Below are positions 7,578-16,478 of a stretch of 64,000 nt of DNA, piece after piece. The position numbers and the translations under genes were made by a program. The notes beneath the pieces are model-generated. The model did no database searches. It was not told where the DNA came from and was given only the letters and a program-made list of their open reading frames with translations. Origin of the DNA: Stieleria tagensis (lineage in GTDB: Bacteria; Planctomycetota; Planctomycetia; Pirellulales; Pirellulaceae); assembly GCF_024129865.1 (NCBI RefSeq), contig NZ_JAMYFE010000069.1:1-64000 (forward strand), read 5' to 3'. Within the stretch, counting starts at the first letter, position 1. Each line of letters opens with the position of its first letter.

Positions 7578-9935
7578 ATGAAGCACAACGTGAAAACATT
7601 GGCCTTGTTCGTCTGCCTCGTGATGCCCGTCTTTGCCACGGCGGCTGATGATGTTGCATCTCATCAGCAGTTCTTCACGACGTATTGCGTGCAATGTCAT
7701 GCAGCACAGGATCCGCAGGGCGACGTTCGGCTAGACGATTTGTCGAAGCTTGATCTTACAACTTGGAAGCAGGTCTACGAACAACTTGCCAGTCAGACGA
7801 TGCCACCGGACGAGAACCCGCAACCCACGGCTGCTGAACAATCGCTGTTGATGGAGTACGTTCTGAATCTCGCGCAGCAGGATTCAAGTGTGCCGTCGAC
7901 CGGTTTACGGCGGCTAAACAAACGGGAATACGGCAACACGGTTCGCGATCTGCTTGGTCTTCGGCACGGCACATTTGATCCAAGCGAGTACATCTACGAC
8001 GATGAGATTGATGCAGGGTTTGATACCAATGCTGAATCGCTTGTGATCTCTAACGAGTTGCTGCTTGAATACATGAATGCTGCTGAAAAGAGTCTTCGCC
8101 AGGCTCTGTTTTCTGCATCTTCTGAGCGACCGACATCTCAAGTTGTTCGAGTGGATCTGTCAAAAATGAAAGGCACCTCGCGTCGCTACATCAAGACAAA
8201 CTCCGAGTACGCAATCATTCGTAGCGGCGGAAAGGCACAGCTTTTCGATGGTCAACCGTCACGCACGATGAACACTCCGGGGCGGTACACCATCACCGTG
8301 ACCGCATCAGGCGTCGACCGTGATCGCTATCCGGTGAAATTCCAACCCGCCCATGGTCCGTTGATCATGGGATTTGGTATCGAGCAGGATACGCTTGCGA
8401 GTGTTTCCGCTACTGGGGTGCTGCTGAAGACATTCGAGTTGGATGATGACATTCAACAGACATTCACGTTTGATATCTGGATCGACAAAGGCCACTTCCC
8501 GTACATTTCGTTCGTCAATGGACCTGGCAAGCCGATCACGCAGATCCGCTCCAACATACGTCGGCGAAAACTCAAGCCATCCGCAATGCGGGAGCCGTTC
8601 GTCGGCCCAGGGATCAAGGTCAGTCAGTTCACGATCGAAGGTCCGTTCCACGACCAGTGGCCGCCGGAGTCGCTGGTCACCACTTATGATTCCAAAACGA
8701 TTCCTGATCTGAAGAACCAAACGGCACGTGAGTGGCTGGTCGGTCGTTTCGCGATGCGGGCTTTTCGCCGCCCGGTAAGTCGACAAGAGATGGTTCCCTA
8801 TTTCGAATTCCTGAATCGGACACAGACTGCCACCGGGAATTGGCACGAAGCGGTGATCAAGACGTTTGCCGCGATGATGGTGTCACCGGACTTTCTGTAC
8901 CTGCGCGAAGAGCAAACGGAACTCGCTGCTTTCCCGCTGGCAAGCCGCTTGTCGTACTTTTTCTGGAGTACGATGCCGGACGCCGAGTTATTCTCGGTCG
9001 CCAAATCGGGACAGCTAAACGATCCGGGTGTATTGCAGCAACAAGTCAAACGACTACTCGACGACCCGCGTTCGGAACAATTCAGTTCAAGCTTTGCCAA
9101 TCAGTGGCTGTCGCTCGACAAACTCGGCAGCATGCCTCCAGACGCCAAGGGTGAATTTCGCCAGTACTATCGACAGAATCTTGAGCCATCGATGCTCGAA
9201 GAGACACAGCGGTTCTTTCAGCACGTGCTGCACCAGAATCGCAGCATCCGCGAATTCATCGATGCGGATTACTCCTTTGTTGATCAGGGACTCGCGGACC
9301 TGTACGGCGTTCCATTCGATGGCGAAGACGCAAACGAATTTCAACGCGTCACTTTTTCCACCGATGCGAAACGCGGCGGGCTGCTGGGGCATGGCAGCAT
9401 TCTTACCCTCAGCGCGAATGGAGTTGAAACGTCGCCGATCGAGCGTGGCGTTTGGGTGCTAGCCGATTTGCTGGGCACTCCACCGCCGCCGCCACCCAAA
9501 GAAGTTCCCGCGCTGACGCCTGATTTGAATGGTGCTCTCACCATTCGCGAAATGCTGGAAAAGCACCGCAGCGATCCCGCCTGTATGGAATGTCACCGAC
9601 GGATGGATCCGCTCGGATTTGCGCTCGAAGCGTACGATCCCATCGGCCGCCTGCGAACAGAGTACTCCAGGCGACAGTCGGTCAGCACGCATGGCACCTA
9701 TCTGGGCAACGAATTTGCGGACATCACCGAACTCAAAAAGATCCTGGTAAATGAGATCCGCCCGTTCGCCCGCAACATGATCATCCGCATCGCTGAGTAC
9801 GCCAAGGGCCGAAAGCTTGTCATCGCGGATTATGCGACGGTGCAAGAGCTGCTCGACCAAGCAGCAAGCAACGAATTCAAATTCAAAGATATTGTTCTGA
9901 GCATTGCATCAAGTGATCTGATGACAAACCGCTAA
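7578..9935 (+). CDS. Planctomycete cytochrome C / DUF1587-DUF1595-DUF1592-DUF1588-DUF1585 protein
   Basis: Exported 785-residue multidomain protein. After a signal peptide (to about residue 23) there is a c-type heme site CVQCH at 37-41 (planctomycete cytochrome C). DUF1587 follows (RRLNKREYGNTVRDLLGL, from about 108), then a beta-sandwich-like insert at about 190-360 that may bind carbohydrate. DUF1595 comes next (REWLVGRFAMRAFRRP, about 384), then DUF1592 (LASRLSYFFWS, about 450-575), DUF1588 (SANGVETSPIERG, about 595-695) with a second CxxCH at 669-673 (CMECH), and DUF1585 to the end. Proteins of this architecture are thought to act in periplasmic redox chemistry, often with a DUF1552 partner; the reaction is unknown. 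The two CxxCH sites indicate covalent heme attachment outside the cytoplasm. Confidence 0.92.
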   Translation: MKHNVKTLALFVCLVMPVFATAADDVASHQQFFTTYCVQCHAAQDPQGDVRLDDLSKLDLTTWKQVYEQLASQTMPPDENPQPTAAEQSLLMEYVLNLAQQDSSVPSTGLRRLNKREYGNTVRDLLGLRHGTFDPSEYIYDDEIDAGFDTNAESLVISNELLLEYMNAAEKSLRQALFSASSERPTSQVVRVDLSKMKGTSRRYIKTNSEYAIIRSGGKAQLFDGQPSRTMNTPGRYTITVTASGVDRDRYPVKFQPAHGPLIMGFGIEQDTLASVSATGVLLKTFELDDDIQQTFTFDIWIDKGHFPYISFVNGPGKPITQIRSNIRRRKLKPSAMREPFVGPGIKVSQFTIEGPFHDQWPPESLVTTYDSKTIPDLKNQTAREWLVGRFAMRAFRRPVSRQEMVPYFEFLNRTQTATGNWHEAVIKTFAAMMVSPDFLYLREEQTELAAFPLASRLSYFFWSTMPDAELFSVAKSGQLNDPGVLQQQVKRLLDDPRSEQFSSSFANQWLSLDKLGSMPPDAKGEFRQYYRQNLEPSMLEETQRFFQHVLHQNRSIREFIDADYSFVDQGLADLYGVPFDGEDANEFQRVTFSTDAKRGGLLGHGSILTLSANGVETSPIERGVWVLADLLGTPPPPPPKEVPALTPDLNGALTIREMLEKHRSDPACMECHRRMDPLGFALEAYDPIGRLRTEYSRRQSVSTHGTYLGNEFADITELKKILVNEIRPFARNMIIRIAEYAKGRKLVIADYATVQELLDQAASNEFKFKDIVLSIASSDLMTNR

Positions 9936-10035
9936 TAACAAGATGATTGTAGAACTGGCATGGTGAACATGCCTGGTCCGGATTTTTAGAACTGGCCACC
10001 GTGCCGAACCACGAAGAAACACAACGGGAGAAGCG

Positions 10036-11064
10036 ATGAAACCAAACTATTGTCTCAATCGGATGATTGCACGACTGACCTCGTGTTGCTGCATTATGTT
10101 TGCGGTCGCGTTTGCCAGCGTTTCCCGCGCCCAGGATACAGCGATCCCACAAGTCCAGGCAACCTATTCCGAGGCGACGGGGATTGGGCCTCAGGACGGT
10201 GTGATGCGCCGCGACCCCAGCGATATCATCAAGGTCGGTGATTTGTTTTACGTCTGGTACTCCAAAGGGCCACAATCCTCGGGCTATAACGCGACGATCT
10301 GGTACGCAACTTCGGCCGATGGGCACCAGTGGAACGAACGCGGCATGTCGCTACCCAAAGGGCCGCCCGGCAGTTGGGACGAACACAGTGTTTTTACACC
10401 CAATATCTTGGTTGCCGAAAATCGTTACTGGCTTTTTTACACGGCCGTTCCCGAGCCATTCATCGGTAAGGGCCCACAGACCACTCCGACTGCCATCGGG
10501 GTGGCGGTCTCTGATTCAGCGGACGGACCTTGGCAGAAGATCGACTCCAACCCGGTCTTGAAAATCAGCGACGACCACGACGATTTTGACAGTTTGCGTG
10601 TCGATGACGCCTGCTTGGTTGTTCGCGACGGCAAGTACTGGATGTACTACAAAGGCCGTCAATGGAATAAAAGCCCGGCGGAAACAAAACTAGGCCTAGC
10701 CGTCGCCGACAAACCAGCAGGCCCATATGTCAAACACTCTGGCAATCCCCTGATCGCCGGAAATCATGAAGTGTTGGTTTGGCCGCAAGGCGAGGGTGTG
10801 GCAGCGATGATCGGAACCGTCGGCCCAAAATCGATCACACGTTCGATCATGTATGCAAGTGATGGACTACGATTCACCAAGACCCATGATGTTGCGAATG
10901 TCCCCACCGCAGCGGGTGCCTACCGCCCCGAAGCCTTCACCGACAGTGGCACAGGCGAACCGATCCAGTGGGGCGTGCACATCGGCAAACAAAAACAGTT
11001 CCTGCCGTTCATTGAGCGATTTGAGTTGAAATTCTCTGACCATCAGCGGCGAAACACTCCATGA
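10036..11064 (+). CDS. GH117/GH43-like five-bladed beta-propeller glycoside hydrolase
   Basis: Protein of 342 residues with a signal peptide (to about residue 33, ending SRAQD). A purine-rich GGGAG sits about five bases before ATG 10036. The mature sequence has the repeating beta-propeller phrases of clan GH-F-like enzymes: RRDPSDIIKVGDLFYVWYSK, then WYATSADGHQW, WLFYTAVPEP, SDSADGPWQKI and DGKYWMYYKGRQW. The opening phrase resembles GH117, whose known members are exo-acting anhydro-galactosidases on agar oligosaccharides. A GH43-type enzyme or uncharacterised subfamily is the alternative. The stop overlaps the start of the next sulfatase (ATGA at 11061-11064), so the two are translationally coupled, which suggests joint action on a sulfated galactan-like glycan. 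Substrate is inferred. Confidence 0.75.
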   Translation: MKPNYCLNRMIARLTSCCCIMFAVAFASVSRAQDTAIPQVQATYSEATGIGPQDGVMRRDPSDIIKVGDLFYVWYSKGPQSSGYNATIWYATSADGHQWNERGMSLPKGPPGSWDEHSVFTPNILVAENRYWLFYTAVPEPFIGKGPQTTPTAIGVAVSDSADGPWQKIDSNPVLKISDDHDDFDSLRVDDACLVVRDGKYWMYYKGRQWNKSPAETKLGLAVADKPAGPYVKHSGNPLIAGNHEVLVWPQGEGVAAMIGTVGPKSITRSIMYASDGLRFTKTHDVANVPTAAGAYRPEAFTDSGTGEPIQWGVHIGKQKQFLPFIERFELKFSDHQRRNTP

Positions 11065-12494
11065 GATACTTTTCATTCCAAACCCATTTTGTGTTTCTCT
11101 TTTTCGTGACCGGCCTTGTTGGATTGGTCACACAGGCCCGTGCGGATCATCCGCCACCAAACTTCGTCATCATCTTTGCTGATGATCTGGGTTACGGCGA
11201 CCTGGGTTGTTTCGGATCGACGACGATCAAGACGCCGAACATCGATAAAATGGCGGCCGAAGGTATGCGGCTGACCAGCTTTTACGCACAAACGGTTTGT
11301 GGCCCGTCACGAGCCGCGCTGATGACGGGCTGCTATCCGTTGAGGGTCGCGATTCATCACAACAAAGTGGAAGTTCATCCGGAACTACATCGCGATGAAA
11401 TCACTCTCGCGGAAGTCCTGAAACCGGCGGGTTACACTTCCGCCGCGTTCGGCAAATGGGATTTGGCAGGGCACAAGTCAGGCCACTATGTTCCATCGCT
11501 GCTGCCCTTGCATCAGGGTTTCGATGAATTCTTCGGAACATCGACCAGCAACGATTCCCACGTTGACCTGATGCGTGGTGATGACGTGATCGAAAAGCGC
11601 GCCGACATGCGACATCTGACTCGTCGCTACACGGACGAAGCAATCAACTTCATTCGGCGCAGCAAATCACAACCGTTTTTTGTCTACCTTGCCCACACGA
11701 TGCCACACGTGAAATTGGCGGTCTCAGACGCTTTCGCCGGGAAATCCGCTGGCGGTCTTTATGGTGATGTGGTCGAAGAGATCGATGCGAATGTGGGACG
11801 CATTTTGGAAACGTTGAAGAACGAAGGACTCGATGAAAACACGTACGTCATTTTCACCAGCGACAACGGGCCCTGGTACTTCGGTCGCAGCCCCAGCCAC
11901 CTGAAACGATTTGGCAAGAATGCAGTGGCACACGGTGGATCAGCCGCACCCCTTCGCGGCGCCAAAACATCGACTTGGGAGGGCGGCTTGCGCGTCCCTT
12001 GCATCATTCGCGCGCCCGGCAAAATTCCCGCGGGTTCTCAATGTGACGAAATTGCATCAACCATGGACCTGATGCCGACCTTTGCCAAGCTGGCTGCAAC
12101 GAACGCTCCCACGGACCGAGTCATCGATGGGAACGACATTCGCGATCTGATCCATGGCGTGGCCGAGTCGAAGAGTCCGACCGAAGCATTCTACTATTAT
12201 CGACGGACTCGGCTTGAGGCCGTGCGGTCGGGCAAATGGAAGCTCCATCGTGCGCTGCCCATCGATAAGGCCTGGGAGAAGTTCAGCAAAGCCGAAGACG
12301 TGGTCCAGACGGACCAGCCATTGTTGTTCGACCTGGATGCGGACATCGGGGAACAGAAGGATGTCGCCGCGGAGCACCCGGAAATCGTGGCCGAACTTTT
12401 GCAACTGATCGAGAAAGCCCGAGTTGACATCGGTGACGGTGAACAAGTCGGCAAAAACGCTCGCTTCTTTGATCCACACCCCCGAAATCTGTAA
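11061..12494 (+). CDS. Sulfatase (arylsulfatase A-like), coupled to the GH117-like gene
   Basis: Exported sulfatase of 477 residues starting at the ATG that overlaps the previous stop codon by four bases. The signal peptide runs to about residue 29 (TQARAD). Core motifs are PNFVIIFADDLGYGDLGC, a formylglycine site CGPSR with Cys80, FGKWDLAGHK and TSDNGPWYFG. EGGLRVPCIIRAPGK and MDLMPTFAKLA complete the fold. The GKWD in place of the more common GKWH is a small deviation in the second signature. Translational coupling with the GH117-like enzyme implies that the sulfatase and glycosidase are made in fixed proportion. Confidence 0.94.
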   Translation: MRYFSFQTHFVFLFFVTGLVGLVTQARADHPPPNFVIIFADDLGYGDLGCFGSTTIKTPNIDKMAAEGMRLTSFYAQTVCGPSRAALMTGCYPLRVAIHHNKVEVHPELHRDEITLAEVLKPAGYTSAAFGKWDLAGHKSGHYVPSLLPLHQGFDEFFGTSTSNDSHVDLMRGDDVIEKRADMRHLTRRYTDEAINFIRRSKSQPFFVYLAHTMPHVKLAVSDAFAGKSAGGLYGDVVEEIDANVGRILETLKNEGLDENTYVIFTSDNGPWYFGRSPSHLKRFGKNAVAHGGSAAPLRGAKTSTWEGGLRVPCIIRAPGKIPAGSQCDEIASTMDLMPTFAKLAATNAPTDRVIDGNDIRDLIHGVAESKSPTEAFYYYRRTRLEAVRSGKWKLHRALPIDKAWEKFSKAEDVVQTDQPLLFDLDADIGEQKDVAAEHPEIVAELLQLIEKARVDIGDGEQVGKNARFFDPHPRNL

Positions 12495-12904
12495 TCACAC
12501 CAACCGTGGCGACTCAGGCATCGCCAAATTGGCTGAAGGCTGCCGTTTACAAAGGCGAGCCCGCTGGCACGCCAAATGCCCAGCGGGTCACCGAGATCAT
12601 TGGAAAGATCTGATGTCCTGGTCCGGGCGATGGATGTTTTTCCAACGCTCAGCCAGGCGGTGCATGCCCCAACCCTGGCTGCGCTCTCTGGCTGTCGCAA
12701 ATCTTTAATGCTGCGACGCGTTTTCTCAACATTACGTGGCCAGCTGCAGCGACAATGCGGTGCTAAGGTGCGTTTCGGGCACATTGAGGTGACGCAATTT
12801 TAGCTCGCATCCGATTGACGCAGACACATCGCCCTGTCTGAAGACTGTCAGTCCGTCATTGGAAGCGGCGATACACAAACGAACGAACGAAGGACGGCTA
12901 GCTG
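12495..12904. other. 410-base intergenic region without a convincing gene
   Basis: No open frame here has a recognisable domain. One forward stretch near 12612-12700 reads VRAMDVFPTLSQAVHAPTL, which superficially recalls the DxxPTL segment of sulfatases, but no other sulfatase motif is near. The region contains one clear hairpin (12560-12587) and may be a decayed gene or a repeat-derived spacer. A GAAGGA just upstream of 12905 probably serves the next gene. Confidence 0.4.
12560..12587. repeat. Hairpin with perfect 8-base arms
   Basis: CCCGCTGG (12560-12567) pairs with CCAGCGGG (12580-12587) around a 12-base loop. No T-run follows, so it is not a classic intrinsic terminator. It resembles other GC-rich extragenic palindromes in this window and lies about 65 bases after the sulfatase stop. 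Confidence 0.5.
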
Positions 12905-14071
12905 ATGGGACGCATCTTTCCGTTGATTGCAGTAGCGATCTGTTGGGCCGGGGGGGCGTTGTTGTCGTATGCGGCAGAGACACCAAAACAGAAGCAGGCG
13001 GCCAGTGGTTTGAGCTGGCCCGATTCTCATTGGGATCGGGTGCCTTTGAACATTCATTTTGGCAAACGGTCCAGCGACTTGACGGACGTTGAAATCGATT
13101 TCATTGCCAGCCACAGCAATTTAATTGCCTTGGAAAAGAGTCACGGGCTATCTGCCCATGGCAGCACCGAAGCGGGCATTGCTGATTCCGCGCGGCGAAT
13201 TGTGGCTCGCAATCCTGATGCGAAAGTGCTGTTCTATTTCAATGCGTTCATTAACTGGCCAGGCTATGACGCATTCAAGACCTATCGTCCTGAATGGACG
13301 TTGCGAGATGCCAACGGCAAGATCGTCTCACATCGATCGGGGACACCTCGTCCAGATCCGTCGGACGCAGATTTCCGCGAGTGGTGGTCGGATGTGGTCG
13401 CTCAGGCGAATCGAACGGCGCCGCTTGGTGGCGTCTTCATTGACGCGCTGCCCCAGGCGTTGTCGCCGGCACTCGTGACGCGAATTGGCGAAACCAAGGC
13501 GCGACAGGTGATCGCTGGGCTGCGTGAAATGATCGCGCTGACGAAACGCAAATTGGGGCCTGACCGTTTGGTTCTCGTCAACGGACTCAGGACAACTGAT
13601 TTTCGAGAGCTGCTCGATTGGGATGGCATCGATGGTGTCATGATCGAGCACTTCGGTGGATTCAATACCGCCGCTCCAGCCGACATCAAGGCTGACCTGG
13701 ATTCGATCGAGTTGGCTGCGGCAAAGGGGAAATTCGTCGTCGTCAAAGGCTGGCCCGGATTCAACTGGCTAGACAAAGACATGATGAAGCGCCCGCAAGC
13801 GGAACTGTTAAAACTGGCGCGTGACCAGATCACGTTTCCGCTGGCATGTTTCTTGATCGGTGCGCAAAGTGGAAGCCACTTTTGTTACTCCTGGGGCTAC
13901 ACCGATCGACATGGCATGTTGGCGCCTTACCAAGAATTTGATCGCGCACTCGGTTCGCCAAAGTCGGCTGCATTGTGGGACGGACTGACCGCCACGCGAG
14001 AATTCGAACACGCATCTGTCTGGGTCGACCTTAACAAAAAAGAAGCCCGCATTGATTGGGATTCCAAATGA
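12905..14071 (+). CDS. Putative exported TIM-barrel glycoside hydrolase (GHL15-like)
   Basis: Protein of 388 residues with a signal peptide (to about residue 24, SYAAE); ATG 12905 is preceded by a GAAGGA ribosome-binding sequence. It begins with a WDRVPLNIHFGKRSS strand and then shows barrel-like strand ends: KVLFYFNAFINWPGY, GGVFIDALPQ, DRLVLVNGLR and IDGVMIEHFGG. These resemble the hypothetical glycosyl hydrolase family 15 (GHL15, PF14885) and related alpha-amylase-like barrels. The acidic residues in FIDAL and MIEHF are candidate catalytic or binding residues. Its stop overlaps the start of the ThuA-like gene (ATGA), so the genes are coupled. Family placement is tentative; a role in glycan breakdown is inferred from context. 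Confidence 0.6.
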   Translation: MGRIFPLIAVAICWAGGALLSYAAETPKQKQAASGLSWPDSHWDRVPLNIHFGKRSSDLTDVEIDFIASHSNLIALEKSHGLSAHGSTEAGIADSARRIVARNPDAKVLFYFNAFINWPGYDAFKTYRPEWTLRDANGKIVSHRSGTPRPDPSDADFREWWSDVVAQANRTAPLGGVFIDALPQALSPALVTRIGETKARQVIAGLREMIALTKRKLGPDRLVLVNGLRTTDFRELLDWDGIDGVMIEHFGGFNTAAPADIKADLDSIELAAAKGKFVVVKGWPGFNWLDKDMMKRPQAELLKLARDQITFPLACFLIGAQSGSHFCYSWGYTDRHGMLAPYQEFDRALGSPKSAALWDGLTATREFEHASVWVDLNKKEARIDWDSK

Positions 14072-14949
14072 ACATCTCTCATCATCTGAAAACATTTCTG
14101 CTGTACGGCATGTGCGCTTTGCCTCTGCTGTTTGTATCCACCGCAGTGGCGGCGGAGGATACCAAGCCGCACGTCGTGATCGTCGTGGGCACACAGCACT
14201 ATTCACCCGAACTCAGCATGCCACTGCTGGCACAGGAACTGCAGCGATTTGGATTTCGCACAACGGTCGTGATGGGAGAAGGCAATCCAGAAAAGAAAAC
14301 CGAGAATGTACTGCCGGGTATCGAAGTGTTGTCGGATGCCGACGTAGCCATTTTCTTCATGCGGTTCTTGAAGTTACCGGATGACGAGTGGCAGCCGATT
14401 GAAGCGTACCTGCGATCTGGCAAGCCAGTGATCGGTCTGCGAACAGCCAATCACTCGTTTAAGTATGCGCCGAATCATCCACGATTTTCTTGGAACGATG
14501 ATTTTGGACGCCGTGCATTGGGCACGCCCTACATTGTGCATCAGTCCGGCGCGACAGAAATCAGCGTGATCGACAAAGCTCGAAAGCATCCGATTTTAAC
14601 GCATGTTGAGAAATCGAATTGGGAGTCTCCCGGGACGCTTTATCTGACCCGGCTTGAAGCAGGCTGTATCCCGCTAGTGATCGGAACCGGAACGGGAAAG
14701 CCAAGGCTGCTGCAAAAGCCGTTTGGGCCGATCATGGTCAATCAGAGTGAAGCCGATATCGTCGCCTGGGCCTGGCAGAACGAATGGGGCGGCAAAGTGT
14801 TTGGCACCACTTTCGGACACCCTGGCGATTTTGCCGAAGAATCATTTGTGCGAATGCTAGTCAACGCGGTGCATTGGTCTGTTGATCGTCCGGTGCCGGA
14901 TGCTGACCAGACAATCACGACCTGGGAAATCGAACGAGCCGATCGTTAA
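14068..14949 (+). CDS. ThuA-like domain protein
   Basis: Protein of 293 residues beginning at the ATG embedded in the previous gene's stop (ATGA 14068-14071). The signal peptide ends around VAAED. The mature sequence fits the ThuA (trehalose utilisation) family with a class-I glutamine-amidotransferase-like fold: HVVIVVGTQHYSPELSMPLL, then DADVAIFFMRFLKLPDDEW, AYLRSGKPVIGLRTANHSF and the FGTTFGHPGDF stretch. ThuA-like domains are frequent in planctomycete and Bacteroidota carbohydrate loci and are linked to sugar catabolism, though the reaction is poorly defined. The next gene starts two bases after its stop, so the GHL15-like, ThuA-like and SGNH-like genes look like one tightly packed operon. 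Confidence 0.82.
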   Translation: MNISHHLKTFLLYGMCALPLLFVSTAVAAEDTKPHVVIVVGTQHYSPELSMPLLAQELQRFGFRTTVVMGEGNPEKKTENVLPGIEVLSDADVAIFFMRFLKLPDDEWQPIEAYLRSGKPVIGLRTANHSFKYAPNHPRFSWNDDFGRRALGTPYIVHQSGATEISVIDKARKHPILTHVEKSNWESPGTLYLTRLEAGCIPLVIGTGTGKPRLLQKPFGPIMVNQSEADIVAWAWQNEWGGKVFGTTFGHPGDFAEESFVRMLVNAVHWSVDRPVPDADQTITTWEIERADR

Positions 14950-14951
14950 CC

Positions 14952-16211
14952 ATGAAAACAACCCCCTGCACCATTGCGATCCTGCTCGCTTGTCTTGCGG
15001 TTCCATCTGCTGTCGCCGAATCGCCGATCAAGTCGGGCGACCGGATCGCGATCGTTGGCAATACGTTTGCCGATCAATTGCGAATTCATGGTTATCTCGA
15101 AACACAGTTGATGCAACACTGGCCCGATAACCCGGTTTCGATCCGAAACTTGGGGTGGGGAGGTGACATGCTGACCGCTCGCGACCGACCCACGGGATTT
15201 CCAACCGAGCAGGAAACGCTCACAGAACATCACACCGATGTGATCGTCGCCTGTTTCGGAATGGGCGAATCGTTTTCTGGCGCGGCGGGGCTGTCTGATT
15301 TTCGCGATCAAGTCAATGCGTTCATCCAATCCCATGCCGGTAAAAAGTACAACGGTGAATCCGACGTTCGTTTGATTTTGGTTTCGCCAATTGCTCACGA
15401 ACAACTGGGGGAATTGACGCCTGGCCAGGAGCAGCGCGACCAGGACTTGGCCCTCTACAGCAAAGCGATGGGGGATGTCGCTGTCGCTGCGAACGTTCCC
15501 TTTATCGATTTGTATCAACCATCACGTTACCTGATGGACGAGCGGCAAGGACCGAAACTGACAACCAACGGAATCCATCTGAATCCCTACGGCTACTGGG
15601 CCATCAGCCATTTCTTTTTTCGCGACCTAGTGCGTGACGATCTGGATTCGATTCAAGGGGCATCGATTCAGGGGCCATGGCAGATGTTCATTGACGCAGC
15701 CGATTTGGTGACGACAACTCGCGCCGTCGATGTCTCCGGTTTGACACGTACCGACCAGGGATTGGCGTTTCGCGTGACAGAGCGGGTCGCTCCGACGTTG
15801 CCGCCGCCCAGCGATCAGAAGCTTCCGCCACCACTGAATCATCTGCGTGACTCGTTGACGATCACCCACCTGCAACCTGGAAATTACCAACTGTCGGTCG
15901 ATGGGAAACCGGTGACTACCGCGAGCGCTCAAGAGTGGGCTGGCGGTGTAGCGATTGATCAATCACCCGCTCACAGTGCAGCAGATGGACTTCGCCGTTC
16001 GATCAACGACAAGAATCTGCAGTTCACGTACAGTTGGAAAGCACTCAATCAAGTTCACATCGTCGGCGAAAGAAAGGGATCACCCAGTGGAAGGGCGCTG
16101 CCATCGGAAGTGATCGAGTTCAACAAGATCGCAAACGAACGCGACGCAAAACTTCGGCTCGGAATGCAACTCCAAACACGTGACTGGCGTTTGAATCGTG
16201 TTTTGGAATAA
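14952..16211 (+). CDS. SGNH/GDSL-hydrolase-fold protein with altered block I
   Basis: Exported 419-residue protein, signal peptide ending AVAES. The N-terminal 220 residues have the SGNH layout. Block I reads IAIVGNTFADQLR, where GDS would normally carry the nucleophile; here it is GNT. Block II is NLGWGGD, block III is CFGMGESF and block V is NGIHLNPYGYW with the catalytic-type His. SGNH enzymes remove acyl groups from carbohydrates. The missing Ser means either a non-catalytic or altered enzyme; GNT-type members are, from memory, common next to PVC-type heme proteins, and such a gene follows here. The C-terminal 190 residues form a second, unassigned region. It sits two bases after the ThuA-like gene. 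Confidence 0.75.
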   Translation: MKTTPCTIAILLACLAVPSAVAESPIKSGDRIAIVGNTFADQLRIHGYLETQLMQHWPDNPVSIRNLGWGGDMLTARDRPTGFPTEQETLTEHHTDVIVACFGMGESFSGAAGLSDFRDQVNAFIQSHAGKKYNGESDVRLILVSPIAHEQLGELTPGQEQRDQDLALYSKAMGDVAVAANVPFIDLYQPSRYLMDERQGPKLTTNGIHLNPYGYWAISHFFFRDLVRDDLDSIQGASIQGPWQMFIDAADLVTTTRAVDVSGLTRTDQGLAFRVTERVAPTLPPPSDQKLPPPLNHLRDSLTITHLQPGNYQLSVDGKPVTTASAQEWAGGVAIDQSPAHSAADGLRRSINDKNLQFTYSWKALNQVHIVGERKGSPSGRALPSEVIEFNKIANERDAKLRLGMQLQTRDWRLNRVLE

Positions 16212-16275
16212 CCCGCCAGACGCAATTCAGCGAAACACTTTTACAGTTGCCATGCTATGTAGTTTTTTCGCAACT

Positions 16276-16385
16276 CACTCTCCCGCCCCGCGGGAGAGTG
16301 AAGAGATCGAAGCGGCAATTTGCCGAGTCATTTGAATTGAAAAAGCTGTTTCGTGCACCTTCAAAACTCACGCTTCGGGTTACCA
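16276..16385. repeat. Dispersed intergenic repeat, copy B, with perfect hairpin
   Basis: A perfect 11-base stem (CACTCTCCCGC 16276-16286, GCGGGAGAGTG 16290-16300) with a CCC loop opens the copy. CTCACGCTTCGGGTTACCA at 16367-16385 closes it. It is collinear with copy A at 4660-4768 with only substitutions and a one-base length difference. It lies between the SGNH-like gene and the PVC-type heme gene and overlaps the upstream extension of that frame, which argues against the most upstream start there. Confidence 0.78.
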
Positions 16386-16478
16386 AGAACCAATGCCCTA
16401 CGCAAAAGCGCAACTGCAAATCGCGTGAACTACAAACATCAGTCAATCGCAAGAACCGGTGAAACAATCAGGCGTCCA

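Noticed and set aside
12197-12784. 195-codon minus-strand frame over the sulfatase end and the gap
   Set aside because: Half of it is antisense to the sulfatase and no recognisable motif is present.
16353-16478. N-terminal extension of the PVC-type heme protein
   Set aside because: It overlaps repeat copy B and precedes the signal peptide; a translated repeat is the simpler explanation.
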